In this document: positions 1 to 7,988 of the stretch, one piece after another
Layout: each line of letters begins with the position of its first letter
Position numbering within the stretch: position 1 is the first letter of the stretch
Assembly (NCBI RefSeq): GCF_900696085.1
Contig: NZ_CAADFC020000004.1
Coordinates: forward strand, 1-64,000
Direction: 5' to 3'
Length of the DNA: 64,000 nt
DNA from: Bradyrhizobium ivorense
GTDB taxonomy: Bacteria; Pseudomonadota; Alphaproteobacteria; Rhizobiales; Xanthobacteraceae
Made by a program: the position numbers and the translations under genes
Notes under the pieces: model-generated
What the model was told of the DNA's origin: nothing
Database searches by the model: none
Seen by the model: the letters and a program-made list of their open reading frames with translations, nothing else

Positions 1-715
1 CAAGATGCGACAAAGCCCGTCCCACCTGGGTTTGTTGCGTCTTCGAGACCTTCTCGCCAGCCTTCGGGGTAAGGAAATAATGGCTGCCGCGATCGGTGTA
101 GAGCGCACAGAACAAGCCGCGCTCGCCAATCACCTCGCGTAAGGCCAGGAACGTCGAGGCCGTGCCTTCTTCCTCGACCAGCAGCATCGAGTAGACCTCG
201 CTGGTCGCATCGTCCATCGTCACGATCAGGTCCATCGCCGGCAGATCCTCGATCCAGACGTGGCGCGACCCGTCCTGGTGCAGCAGCATCCCCGGCAGCG
301 GCCGGCGTGGGCGCTTCTTACGGTGCGCCGAACGCTTCGGCGCCTTCCGTACCAGGCCCGCCGCCTGCAGGGCGAGCTTCGTCACCGTATAGCCCAGCAC
401 ATAGTCATGCCGCTTTTGCAGCTGCTCGTGGAAGTGCTTCACCGTGAAGTCCGCGTATTTGTCGCGGAACAGTCCCAGCATCCGCTCCAGCTCTTCCTCC
501 GGCGCCCGCCGTGGCGATCGCCGTCCCATGCGTCGGTCGACCAGCCCGTCATCGCCCTCCGCCTCGTAACGCTCCGCCCAGCGTTGGAAGGTCCGAACAC
601 TGACCCCGAGAAGCTCCGCAGCGCCCTCCTGCGTCAGTTCCCTCGCCTCCGTCCGTTCCAGCAAATCTGAAAACCGCATCCGTCGTACCCCCTCGTGAAT
701 GGATGCCGTGCCCAT
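1..715 (-). CDS. ISNCY-family transposase, N-terminal part (partial)
   Basis: This DDE-type integrase-fold transposase would cut and join the ends of the IS. My reverse-strand translation gives 238 residues with no stop before the window edge. It opens with a helix-turn-helix region (about residues 28-46, ending VRTFQRW), followed by a basic linker. An rve-type core then begins, with two acidic motifs visible: HQDGS (D148) and YTDRGS (D208). The third catalytic acidic residue would lie beyond position 1. The start at 715 gives MGTASIHEG; a second in-frame ATG at 679 is the alternative. No frameshift is seen in the part present. Confidence 0.8.
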   Translation of the reverse strand, partial: MGTASIHEGVRRMRFSDLLERTEARELTQEGAAELLGVSVRTFQRWAERYEAEGDDGLVDRRMGRRSPRRAPEEELERMLGLFRDKYADFTVKHFHEQLQKRHDYVLGYTVTKLALQAAGLVRKAPKRSAHRKKRPRRPLPGMLLHQDGSRHVWIEDLPAMDLIVTMDDATSEVYSMLLVEEEGTASTFLALREVIGERGLFCALYTDRGSHYFLTPKAGEKVSKTQQTQVGRALSHL

Positions 716-747
716 CGTGCCCCCTTTGTCCCGGGGCACCAAAAACA

Positions 748-790
748 CGACACTTCACGAGCTACAAACAGGCGACAGATCACGAGCTAC
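748..790. repeat. Tandem subterminal repeats of the IS end
   Basis: Two 18-bp copies, CGACACTTCACGAGCTAC and CGACAGATCACGAGCTAC, lie in direct orientation 7 bp apart and differ at three positions. They lie between the transposase start and the presumed IS tip, where transposase binding sites are expected. Confidence 0.6.
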
Positions 791-1036
791 TGACAGCGTC
801 GACACCGCCACTTGACACGTCGGGCAAGTCAGGGGTATTCTTCCAATATTCCGAAATTGTGCCCCGTCGCCAGCACTCGGGTGCCTACTAGTAGATCTAG
901 GATTTCCGCGTTCGGGGGCGAAGTGGATACGCAATCCAACCCCAGCAATAGCGTGTTGTGACCCGTCACGGACGTTTGGCAATCGGACATCGCTTAATTT
1001 TCTGCTGAAAAGTCATTTTCCTGGCCGAGGTGCGTC

Positions 1037-2830
1037 TTGGGCGAAGAGCGCGTAGAACGGCGACTGGCGGCTATTCTTGCGGCAGACATCGCGGGATACA
1101 GTCGGCTGATGGGTGCCAACGAAGAAGGTACGCTGGCCCAGTTAAAGTCGATCAGAACAGCGCTTGTCGACCCCGCCGTTGCGACGCATCGCGGTAATAT
1201 CGTCAAGACGACGGGCGACGGAATGCTGATCGAGTTTGCCAGCGCCGTCGATGCGGTGCGCTGTGCAGTTGAAATCCAACGCAGCCTGGCCGAGCAAAAT
1301 GCCGCCGTGCCGCAGGATCAAAGGATCGAATATCGCATCGGCATTCATGTCGGCGACATCATTTTTGATGACGACGATATTTTCGGCGACGGCGTCAATA
1401 TTGCTGCCCGCCTTGAAGGCATTGCCGAACCGGGCGGGGTCTGCATGTCCGATGATGCCTATCGGCAGGTGCGAGGCAAGGTCGAGATCGCCTGTGATGA
1501 TATCGGACAGCAGTCCCTCAAGAATATCGCCGAGCCGATGCAAGCGTGGCGGGTACGGCTGACCGATCAAGCCGCTTCCGCGGAAATATCAGGTCTGGAT
1601 ATAGGCCAATCTCAGGTCTTCCCTCCCTCCGATAGGCCGTCCATCGCCGTGCTCGCGTTTCAGAACATGAGCGGCGATCCGGAGCAGGAATACTTTGCCG
1701 ACGGAATGGCCGAGGACATCATCACGGCGCTGTCGCGTTTCAACGCGCCCTTGGTCATCGCTCGAAACTCCAGTTTCACCTACAAGGCGCACGCCGTTGA
1801 CGTGAAGCAGGTGGGGCGCGAACTTGGCGTGCGCTACGTGTTGGAAGGGAGCGTTCGCAAGGCGGCAAACCGAGTGCGCATTACGGGACAACTCGTCGAT
1901 ACCGCTACCGGAGCACATATTTGGGCCGACCGGTATGATGGCGAACTCGGCGACATCTTCGATTTGCAGGATTACGTGACTGAGAGCGTCGTCGGCGCGA
2001 TCGCGCCGGCAGTGCAAAAAGCCGAGATCGAGCGCGCCAAGCGCAAGCCGACCACCAGTCTCGACGCCTATGCCCTCTATTTGCGCGGTCTGGCCCGGCT
2101 TCATCAGTTTGGTAACCGGCAAGCGAACGGCGAGGCGTTGCGCCTGTTCAACAGCGCGATCGAGTTCGACCCGGAATTTGCCTCAGCCTACGGTCGTGCA
2201 GCCTTTTGCTATCTGATTGCCAAGGTCAACGGCTGGATTCCCGACACCGCGAACGCGATTGCAGAAGTGAAGAAGCTCACCCAACGGGCAATCGAGTTGG
2301 GTAAGGATGACGCGATCGCGCTCTCCGCTAGCGGGAACGCGTTGGCGTTTGTTGTTGGGGATGTCGGGGTGGGCGCCGGCCTGGTCGATCGCGCGCTCGC
2401 GCTCAATTCCAATTTGGCCGAGGCATGGAATTTCGGCGGCTGGGTCAAGATCTGGCTCGGCGAGCCGGAAGCGGCGATCGAGCGCTTCGCGCGTGCCCTT
2501 CGCCTGAGCCCACTTGATCCGTGGCTGATGGCAATGCGGGCCGGGACCGCGTATGCGCATTTCTTTTTGGACCGCCATGACGAAGCGGCATCATGGGCGG
2601 CCATGGCGTTGCAGTGCAGTCCGGACTATGGACCTGGATTACGTATAGCCGCCGCGAGCAATGCAATGGCCGGTCGGCCGGAGCAAGCACACAAGGCAAT
2701 GGCTCGGTTGCGAGAACTGAGCCCCACGCTGCGTCTTTCCAATCTCAAAGACATGCTTGGTCCTTATCGACGTGCTGAGGACGTCGCGCGATATGAAGAT
2801 GGATTGCGGCAAGCAGGGCTTCCCGAATGA
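1037..2830 (+). CDS. Class III adenylate/guanylate cyclase with TolB-like and TPR domains
   Basis: This 597-residue protein probably makes a cyclic nucleotide from ATP or GTP. An N-terminal class III cyclase domain (about 8-175) keeps the metal-binding aspartates D17 (ADIAGYS) and D61 (KTTGDG) and the GDGVNIAARLE motif with N121 and R125, so it looks active. Next comes a TolB N-terminal-like domain (about 200-330, starting PSIAVLAFQNMSGDPEQEYF), then TPR-type helical repeats to the C terminus. This arrangement is common in rhizobia, usually without a known signal. I see no signal peptide or clear membrane segment. The start is TTG at 1037; no good alternative lies nearby. Substrate (ATP or GTP) cannot be told from the sequence. 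Confidence 0.9.
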   Translation: MGEERVERRLAAILAADIAGYSRLMGANEEGTLAQLKSIRTALVDPAVATHRGNIVKTTGDGMLIEFASAVDAVRCAVEIQRSLAEQNAAVPQDQRIEYRIGIHVGDIIFDDDDIFGDGVNIAARLEGIAEPGGVCMSDDAYRQVRGKVEIACDDIGQQSLKNIAEPMQAWRVRLTDQAASAEISGLDIGQSQVFPPSDRPSIAVLAFQNMSGDPEQEYFADGMAEDIITALSRFNAPLVIARNSSFTYKAHAVDVKQVGRELGVRYVLEGSVRKAANRVRITGQLVDTATGAHIWADRYDGELGDIFDLQDYVTESVVGAIAPAVQKAEIERAKRKPTTSLDAYALYLRGLARLHQFGNRQANGEALRLFNSAIEFDPEFASAYGRAAFCYLIAKVNGWIPDTANAIAEVKKLTQRAIELGKDDAIALSASGNALAFVVGDVGVGAGLVDRALALNSNLAEAWNFGGWVKIWLGEPEAAIERFARALRLSPLDPWLMAMRAGTAYAHFFLDRHDEAASWAAMALQCSPDYGPGLRIAAASNAMAGRPEQAHKAMARLRELSPTLRLSNLKDMLGPYRRAEDVARYEDGLRQAGLPE

Positions 2831-2892
2831 CCGGGCGCCGGCATCATCCCCGTGGGCTTGGCGCAGGCCTACCCGGCACTGGCGCGCCTAAA

Positions 2893-3100
2893 GCGCGATG
2901 AAGTTAGGTTGAATCGGTTTGACCGCAGGTTCGGTCCACCTCTCCCCGACGGGGAGAGGTCGATTTGCGCCAGCAAATCGGGTGAGGGGCCGCGGCTCCA
3001 ACGAGAGACCGTAACCCCTCACCCGCGCCTTCGGCGCGACCTCTCCCAAGGGAGAGGTGAACTTCCGCTGCCGCGCCAGTTCAACCTAATCTCATCGCGC
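2893..3100. repeat. MITE-like palindromic element with 21-bp terminal inverted repeats
   Basis: The left arm at 2893-2913 and the right arm at 3080-3100 are inverted copies matching at 19 of 21 positions. Between them lie several smaller hairpins: CCTCTCCCC/GGGGAGAGG at the left, ACCTCTCCC/GGGAGAGGT at the right, and GGTGAGGGG/CCCCTCACC pairing across the middle. The unit has no coding potential and fills the convergent gap between the cyclase and the NTF2-like gene, its right arm ending immediately before the stop codon of the latter. It resembles the palindromic dispersed elements of rhizobial genomes. Confidence 0.65.
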
Positions 3101-3628
3101 CTAGCCCTTCGCGGCGGGGGCGGGCGGTACCGGCAGAATGATTTCGGAAGCCACCTTCCAGTCATTTCCGACGCGAAGCCAATTGATGATCATCAGGAAC
3201 GGCTTGGCGGTTCCGTCCTGCCCCGCATATGACACGGTGATGTTCATCGGCACGTAGGACTCCGCGACGTCGCGCGTCAGGCCGACGACCTTGAGCTTCG
3301 AATAATCCGGCTCGAGCACGACCGGACCGGAGCTACCGATATCATGCAGCTTTCGGTCAATTGCCTCGTTGCCCCAATAGCCGGCCCAGTTGCCCTCGGA
3401 CTGGATCGCGCTCTTCGCCACCAACAGGGTTGAGGGCGATTGCCAGAACATTCCATGAAGAGCCTTGAAATCGTGCTTGTTGGCCAATTCCATCAGCCTG
3501 CCGAACTTCGCTTTGATTTTATCAACGGTTGCATGATCGATCGGCTCTTGCCTTGCGGCGGAAGCAGCTGCTCCAGCCCCGGTTGAAAGAGCCCAGCCGG
3601 CGAGAGTGACAAGGAGTGTCTTGTACAT
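3101..3628 (-). CDS. Secreted NTF2-like (SnoaL/DUF4440-type) protein of unknown function
   Basis: The 175-residue protein starts with a plausible signal peptide (MYKTLLVTLAGWALSTGAGA, with cleavage near AAASA). The mature part reads like a cone-shaped NTF2/SnoaL domain: an N-terminal helix (about 34-53), a central DF-ALHGMFW-SP segment, and a C-terminal strand ending NWLRVGNDWKVASEIILP. Such domains bind small ligands or act as simple enzymes, and the sequence does not show which. It lies 106 bp downstream of the secreted alpha/beta hydrolase gene on the same strand and could be co-transcribed with it. Confidence 0.65.
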   Translation of the reverse strand: MYKTLLVTLAGWALSTGAGAAASAARQEPIDHATVDKIKAKFGRLMELANKHDFKALHGMFWQSPSTLLVAKSAIQSEGNWAGYWGNEAIDRKLHDIGSSGPVVLEPDYSKLKVVGLTRDVAESYVPMNITVSYAGQDGTAKPFLMIINWLRVGNDWKVASEIILPVPPAPAAKG

Positions 3629-3734
3629 GCGAAATTCCCTTCCAGCGTCTTGTTCGCGTCATCACAACGATGCGTGCAATATTGTTGTGGGTAGGCGTGC
3701 GCGCTCCCGGCACCGAGTGCCGGGAGCAGTCTTG

Positions 3735-4517
3735 TCACTTCGCAAGCGAGGCCTTTTCGATGACTGCGGCGACTTCCTTCGCATGAACGACGAGCGAAGC
3801 ATGGCTGCCGGCGACATCCGTCGCCTGTGCCTTCATCCGGTCGGCGAAGAACTTCTGGGCCTCGGGCGCGATCACCTTGTCCTTGGTGCTGATCACGTAG
3901 AACGTCGGCTTGTCGCGCCAGGCGGCGGTTTCGACCGGTGCTTCGAACGCCGTGTGATTCAACGGAAGCTGATGGTTCGCCAGGCTTTCGGCGATCTGCG
4001 GGGGAAGGTCAGCCGCGACCGCTGAAGGAAACACCTTGGGATCGATGTAGAGGTCGCCTTTGTCGTCAGGATGAATCGCCGCCGCACCTTCGGTTGCCGG
4101 ACCGCTCTTGGCGAGGGCCGCCAGGGATTGTCCGACGTCAGGCGCGAATGCGGAGACGTAAACGAGCGCCGAGACCTTCGGATCGTTGCCGGCCTGCGTG
4201 ATGACCACGCCGCCCCAGGAATGGCCGACCAGAACGGTCTTGCCGTCCTGCTTCGCCAGCGCCTGTTTGGTGGCATCGACGTCAGCGGCAAGCGAGGTGA
4301 GCGGATTTTCGACGAGCGTGACGTTGTAGCCCTTCTTCATGAGAATCTCGGCGACGGGCTGCCAGCTCGTCTGGTCCACGAAAGCGCCGTGCACGAGCAC
4401 GATGTTGTGGGCTGCTCCCTTGGGCAGTTCCTTGGGCAGTTCGGCGGAATGGGCGGAGCCGACCAATGTCGTTCCGGCCAGGAGTATGGTGGCGGCTGAG
4501 AGGAGAATATTACGCAT
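3735..4517 (-). CDS. Secreted alpha/beta-fold hydrolase
   Basis: This 260-residue protein of the salicylate-esterase/RsbQ-like group carries a signal peptide (MRNILLSAATILLAGTTLVG, cleavage near AHSA). The fold is marked by IVLVHGAFVDQTSW (oxyanion region), the nucleophile elbow VGHSWGG with the catalytic serine, an acidic segment before the C terminus (STKDKVIAP) and the histidine in GSHASLVVH. The substrate is unknown. The open frame extends 56 codons upstream, but the ATG at 4517 is chosen because it directly precedes the signal peptide. It is divergent from the AraC-type gene at 4733, its probable regulator. Confidence 0.85.
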   Translation of the reverse strand: MRNILLSAATILLAGTTLVGSAHSAELPKELPKGAAHNIVLVHGAFVDQTSWQPVAEILMKKGYNVTLVENPLTSLAADVDATKQALAKQDGKTVLVGHSWGGVVITQAGNDPKVSALVYVSAFAPDVGQSLAALAKSGPATEGAAAIHPDDKGDLYIDPKVFPSAVAADLPPQIAESLANHQLPLNHTAFEAPVETAAWRDKPTFYVISTKDKVIAPEAQKFFADRMKAQATDVAGSHASLVVHAKEVAAVIEKASLAK

Positions 4518-4668
4518 TGATTGTTCCTGTTGGCATGTCGGACGAACACCGTCCGGCGGACTGGACAGGCGTTTCCAGCAGGGTCGCGGTTCATCCATCC
4601 GCCATTGGCGAAATGGTTGCCGTACGTGACGTCGGCCCGCCGCGACGTGACCTATTCCGAGGACCTTT

Positions 4669-4713
4669 CGGACGATAGGGATCAATCGTCCGGATGTTGT
4701 GTCCGATCGTCCG
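4669..4713. promoter_or_regulatory. Candidate AraC-type operator repeats
   Basis: The octamer ATCGTCCG occurs at 4685-4692 and 4706-4713, exactly 21 bp apart (two helical turns), and inverted as CGGACGAT at 4669-4676. A further CGGACGA lies at 4539-4545. All are in the divergent region between the alpha/beta hydrolase and the AraC regulator. Direct repeats about 21 bp apart are typical of AraC-family sites. Assignment to this regulator is inference. Confidence 0.4.
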
Positions 4714-4732
4714 CTGGTCTAATTTCGGCAGC

Positions 4733-5695
4733 ATGGACATCCTCGCCCAAGTGCTCGATCGCGTTCGTCTCGGCGGGACGCTGCTCTTTCACTTCGAGCT
4801 CGGCCATCCCTGGAATCTGGAGTTGCCGGCGCGCCCCTACGCCCTATTTCACTATCTCAGCCGGGGCTCGGCGACCCTCGCGCTCGGACAGGGACAAGAA
4901 ATCCAGATGACCGAGGGCGATTTTGTCGTGATCACGCGCGGCGAGCCGCATACGCTATATTCGGACCGCCGCGCCAAGCCTTTGCAGATTATCGATATCG
5001 ATCGATCGTCACCGCGCCTTGGCGTTCTTCGTCACGGCGGCCGCGCAAAGCCGCTCTCGACCATGATCTGCGGCAATTTCACCGTCTCACGGCCGCTGTT
5101 CGGTAGTGTGCTGGAGCTGCTTCCGCCCATGCTGCTGCTGAAGCCAACGGCGGACGGTGGGTGGCTGGAAGCGATCCTGCGCCGCATGGTCAGCGAGTCC
5201 GCACTCGAGCGTCCCGGCCAACGCGTCGCGCTTTCACGGCTGACGGAAGTGCTCTTTGTCGAAGCGCTCCGAAGCTGGATCGCATCTCTCAAGCCCGGAG
5301 AAGGCGGGTGGCTCGGGGCGATATCGGACCCGCATATCGGCCCCGCGCTCAAGCTGATCCACGAAAACCCGGAGCGGCCTTGGGCCCTGAGCGACCTCGG
5401 CCAACGCGTGGGGCTCGGCCGCTCGGCATTTTCGGCCCGCTTCACCAGGCTCGTCGGCCAGTCCATGCATCGCTATGTCATCGAACGCCGGATGGCGGAA
5501 GCGGCGTTCCTGCTCGAAACCAGCGACGAGCCGATCGCACGAATTGCGAGCCGGGTCGGTTACGAGACAGCGGCGGCATTTTCAAAGCTGTTTCACCGGC
5601 ATCACGGCCTATCGCCTGGCCGGTACCGCGCAGCTCGACGATCCGACGGCGGCTGGAGGCAAGGGGACGTTCTGGAAGCAGAAGGTGCCGATTGA
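4733..5695 (+). CDS. AraC-family transcriptional regulator with N-terminal cupin domain
   Basis: The 320-residue protein has a cupin-type sensing domain (about 1-180; RPYALFHYLSRGSATLAL and the GDFVVITRGEPHTLY motif). The C-terminal AraC DNA-binding domain (about 205-310) holds two helix-turn-helix motifs; the second ends with the signature IARIASRVGYETAAAFSKLF and the SPGRYR tail. I start at ATG 4733 because the 13 codons upstream look like untranslated DNA. It is divergent from the secreted alpha/beta hydrolase gene, with repeated octamers between them, so the hydrolase is the likely target. Ligand unknown. Confidence 0.88.
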   Translation: MDILAQVLDRVRLGGTLLFHFELGHPWNLELPARPYALFHYLSRGSATLALGQGQEIQMTEGDFVVITRGEPHTLYSDRRAKPLQIIDIDRSSPRLGVLRHGGRAKPLSTMICGNFTVSRPLFGSVLELLPPMLLLKPTADGGWLEAILRRMVSESALERPGQRVALSRLTEVLFVEALRSWIASLKPGEGGWLGAISDPHIGPALKLIHENPERPWALSDLGQRVGLGRSAFSARFTRLVGQSMHRYVIERRMAEAAFLLETSDEPIARIASRVGYETAAAFSKLFHRHHGLSPGRYRAARRSDGGWRQGDVLEAEGAD

Positions 5696-5842
5696 CCTTC
5701 GCCAGGTTGAAGACGAGGGCTACTTGCCGACACCCCACTTCCGTCAATTTTGACCGCCATGTCAGATTTGGAAATTTTCGCCGAAGCGCGGCTACGGGAA
5801 CCGCGCGATCAAGTTTTTGTTCAAGTGATTTGCAGGACGGCA

Positions 5843-6328
5843 ATGAAAAACGCAGCACTGTTTGCCCTTGGTTTATTGGCGGCGGGAGTTTGGTCACACG
5901 ACAGCGCGAGATCTCAGACGTCGCGGTCCGCGCCGCTTTCGCTTGCGCCGCCGGCTCCGTTGAATGAGGGCGCGGCGTCTCCGGCCACGACCGACAGCGT
6001 TCCGCCGCCGACGACGGCAACCAGCGCGCCGCCGCCGCGGGCGGCTGCCGTAAGTCCCGCGCCATCGGCCAAGAGCAATGTTGGTTCGTCACGGGCGACC
6101 GATGACGTTCCGCCGCCATCGGCCAAGCCGGCCGCCGATTATGATGGCTATAGCGTCGGCACCGTCGACGACGATGAGGCGTCAAGCGGTACGACGCGAC
6201 CCGTCAGGTCGCGCCGGGCAAAGCCGCCCACTAGTCAAGAAGCAGATCGTATCAGGCCGCAATCGGTCGATCCCGGGGACGATGACAAGCTGAAGGGCAG
6301 GCTTACGATTTGCCGCGGCCGCAAGTAG
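5843..6328 (+). CDS. Small secreted Pro/Ala/Ser-rich protein, unknown function
   Basis: I do not recognise this 161-residue protein. It opens with a signal peptide (MKNAALFALGLLAAGVWSHD) followed by a low-complexity Pro-Ala-Ser-Thr region (about 30-110) with repeated short units such as DSVPPPTTATSAPPP and DDVPPPSAKPA. It ends in a charged tail with SRRAKPPTSQEADRIRPQ. The sequence looks unstructured, as in a cell-envelope linker. The ATG at 5843 is preferred over the open frame start at 5750 because the signal peptide begins there. It stands alone between the AraC gene and a palindromic repeat. Confidence 0.5.
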   Translation: MKNAALFALGLLAAGVWSHDSARSQTSRSAPLSLAPPAPLNEGAASPATTDSVPPPTTATSAPPPRAAAVSPAPSAKSNVGSSRATDDVPPPSAKPAADYDGYSVGTVDDDEASSGTTRPVRSRRAKPPTSQEADRIRPQSVDPGDDDKLKGRLTICRGRK

Positions 6329-6353
6329 CAGGTGCCACCTCGGGCAGGCGATG

Positions 6354-6436
6354 AGCAAGCGTAGCCCGCATGAGCGAAGCGACATGCGGGTTTCAGGCTG
6401 TCCCGCACATCTCTTCGCTCATGTGGGCTACTTGCT
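6354..6436. repeat. Dispersed-type palindromic repeat (imperfect inverted repeat of about 25 bp arms)
   Basis: The arm at 6354-6379 (starting AGCAAGCGTAGCCCGCATGA) pairs with the arm at 6413-6436 (CTTCGCTCATGTGGGCTACT onward). The pairing has one mismatch and a two-base bulge. An inner hairpin, GCGGG/CCCGC, sits between the arms. The unit is non-coding and lies between convergent genes (5843-6328 plus, 6468-6959 minus), where it could also work as a bidirectional transcription barrier. Confidence 0.6.
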
Positions 6437-6467
6437 GGAGTCCCGCTACCGGTCAAAGAAGTTCGGG

Positions 6468-6959
6468 TCAGCTCAGGCCGAGCCAGCGCTGCAATGCCGG
6501 CGTCAGCAAGAGCCCGAGCGCGAGGAAGGGTCCGAACGGGATCGAGGTCTGACGCTGCATCTCGTGTCCCGCGAGGTGCAGCGCGCCGGCGACGCCAAGC
6601 GCCGCGAGTGCAGCAACAAGCAGCAACGTTGGAACTCCGGCAAGGCCGACCCAGATCGTGGCGGCGGCGAGAAACTTGACGTCGCCAAGTCCGAGACCCT
6701 CGACATGGCGCAACCTGAAGTAAAGACGCTGGAATAGCCAGAACAGCAAGCCGACGAGGCCGGCCATCGCCATTGCCGTGAAGGCGGCGCTTGCGTCTTC
6801 CGTGACGACGACGTTGACGAGGCCGAGCACGGCGATCGCAAGATTGAGCCAATCGGGAATAATGCCATGGCGAAGATCGATCAGTGCGACGGCAGCACAG
6901 AGCACGCATAGCGTGCCGTAGAATCCAATGAGATAAGCAGCTTCGCTGTCGATATGCAT
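6468..6959 (-). CDS. A24-family prepilin peptidase (CpaA-like), orphan
   Basis: The 163-residue integral membrane protein is of the size of the short CpaA/TadV type of prepilin peptidases, which lack the N-terminal methylase half of PilD. Both aspartyl protease motifs are present: ALIDLRHGIIPD with D28 and GLGLGDVKF with D93 (GxGD). About five to six hydrophobic segments are visible. Its role would be to cleave the leader of type IV or Flp pilins at the inner membrane. No pilin or secretion genes are nearby, so the substrate must be encoded elsewhere. Confidence 0.85.
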   Translation of the reverse strand: MHIDSEAAYLIGFYGTLCVLCAAVALIDLRHGIIPDWLNLAIAVLGLVNVVVTEDASAAFTAMAMAGLVGLLFWLFQRLYFRLRHVEGLGLGDVKFLAAATIWVGLAGVPTLLLVAALAALGVAGALHLAGHEMQRQTSIPFGPFLALGLLLTPALQRWLGLS

Positions 6960-7202
6960 CGTGGCGGGACGAGAGAGGTGGGCGCAACGGTTGTTGCAAC
7001 AACTTGCTCGTGTTGAACAGCTGATTTTTCAATCGGCCCGCGATACGCGTGACGCGCTTGCGCGAATGTGATCGTCGATGACAACGTTGAGACAGAAAAG
7101 ATGCGACAAAGCAGCGCGCCTGTCACAAATCCGCATAGGACACCGACAATAGTTCGCCTCGCTGCGTGCCACGAGCCATCGTGGCGGATGAGTGGGTTGA
7201 CA

Positions 7203-7988
7203 ATGCACAAGATGCTGTTGGCGACGTGCCTTGCTTTGCTGGCAGCGTTGGCTGGCGCGCGCGCGGCGAACGCCGGCGCGCTGGAGGAGGGCGCCGAACG
7301 CTATCGGCCGTACTTGATCGAGGGAATCGGAAGCGCGCTGGCGGGCGCACGTGCGCTGCGCGAGCGTGCTGATGCCGCCGATCTTGCCGGCGCCAAGAAG
7401 GCCTGGCTTTCGGCACGTGCCGGCTGGGAGCGCTCGGAAGTGTTCACCGCAGGATTCGTCCCCGAGCTCGACGCAGAGATCGATGCCTGGCCCAACGCGG
7501 ACAGCGGGTTCCACGCGATCGAGGCGAAATTGTTCGGCGCAGGAAACACCGACGTCCGCGCCGACGCCGCGGCGCTGGTCGAGCATCTGAATGATCTGCG
7601 CGGCAAGCTTGGGGATATCAAGCTCACGCCGCAGGGGCTGCTCGACGGCACGGTGCGGCTTGCCTACGAGGTCGGAGAGAGCAAGGCGGACGGCGGCGAG
7701 TCGCGCATCAGCGGCACCTCGCTCGACGACATGCGCAACAATATCGCCGGCATCGATTTCGCCTACCACACGATTTTCGCGGGCGCGCTGAACACGGTGG
7801 ACGGCAAGCTCGACGAGATGGTGACTGACAGAATCGGGCAGCTCAAGGCGATTGTCGCCACATCAGATCTGCCGCATGTCAACATTGCCGATCTGCGCCA
7901 GACCAGCGAGGAGCTGGTCGTCGCACTGCAGAGCGCGTCGGCAAAGCTCGGGCTGCAGCGGCCGACCCTGGAGGCGCAGGTCAGATGA
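7203..7988 (+). CDS. Imelysin/EfeO-type (peptidase M75) periplasmic protein
   Basis: The 261-residue protein has a signal peptide (MHKMLLATCLALLAALAGAR, cleavage near AANA) and an all-helical imelysin-like domain. It carries the family GxHxxE motif, here GFHAIE with H104 and E107, which is linked to metal (iron) binding in EfeO/EfeM-type proteins. An in-frame ATG 15 bp upstream (7188) is possible. The stop overlaps the start of the di-heme peroxidase gene (ATGA), so the two are translationally coupled. The pair recalls the EfeO-EfeB couple for iron uptake, with a different type of peroxidase; this parallel is inference. Confidence 0.8.
   Translation: MHKMLLATCLALLAALAGARAANAGALEEGAERYRPYLIEGIGSALAGARALRERADAADLAGAKKAWLSARAGWERSEVFTAGFVPELDAEIDAWPNADSGFHAIEAKLFGAGNTDVRADAAALVEHLNDLRGKLGDIKLTPQGLLDGTVRLAYEVGESKADGGESRISGTSLDDMRNNIAGIDFAYHTIFAGALNTVDGKLDEMVTDRIGQLKAIVATSDLPHVNIADLRQTSEELVVALQSASAKLGLQRPTLEAQVR

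Larger units (their letters stand above)
1..795 (-). mobile_element. Right part of an ISNCY-like insertion sequence, truncated by the window edge
   Basis: The stretch holds a transposase frame on the minus strand running off position 1, followed outward by two similar 18-bp sites at 748-765 and 773-790. On the minus strand the apparent tip is TGTCA at 791-795, where IS-like sequence stops. The tandem sites close to the end look like transposase binding sites. The outer boundary at about 795 is inferred from the repeats, because the other end and the target duplication lie outside the window. The element sits about 240 bp upstream of the cyclase gene and could affect its promoter. Confidence 0.75.
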
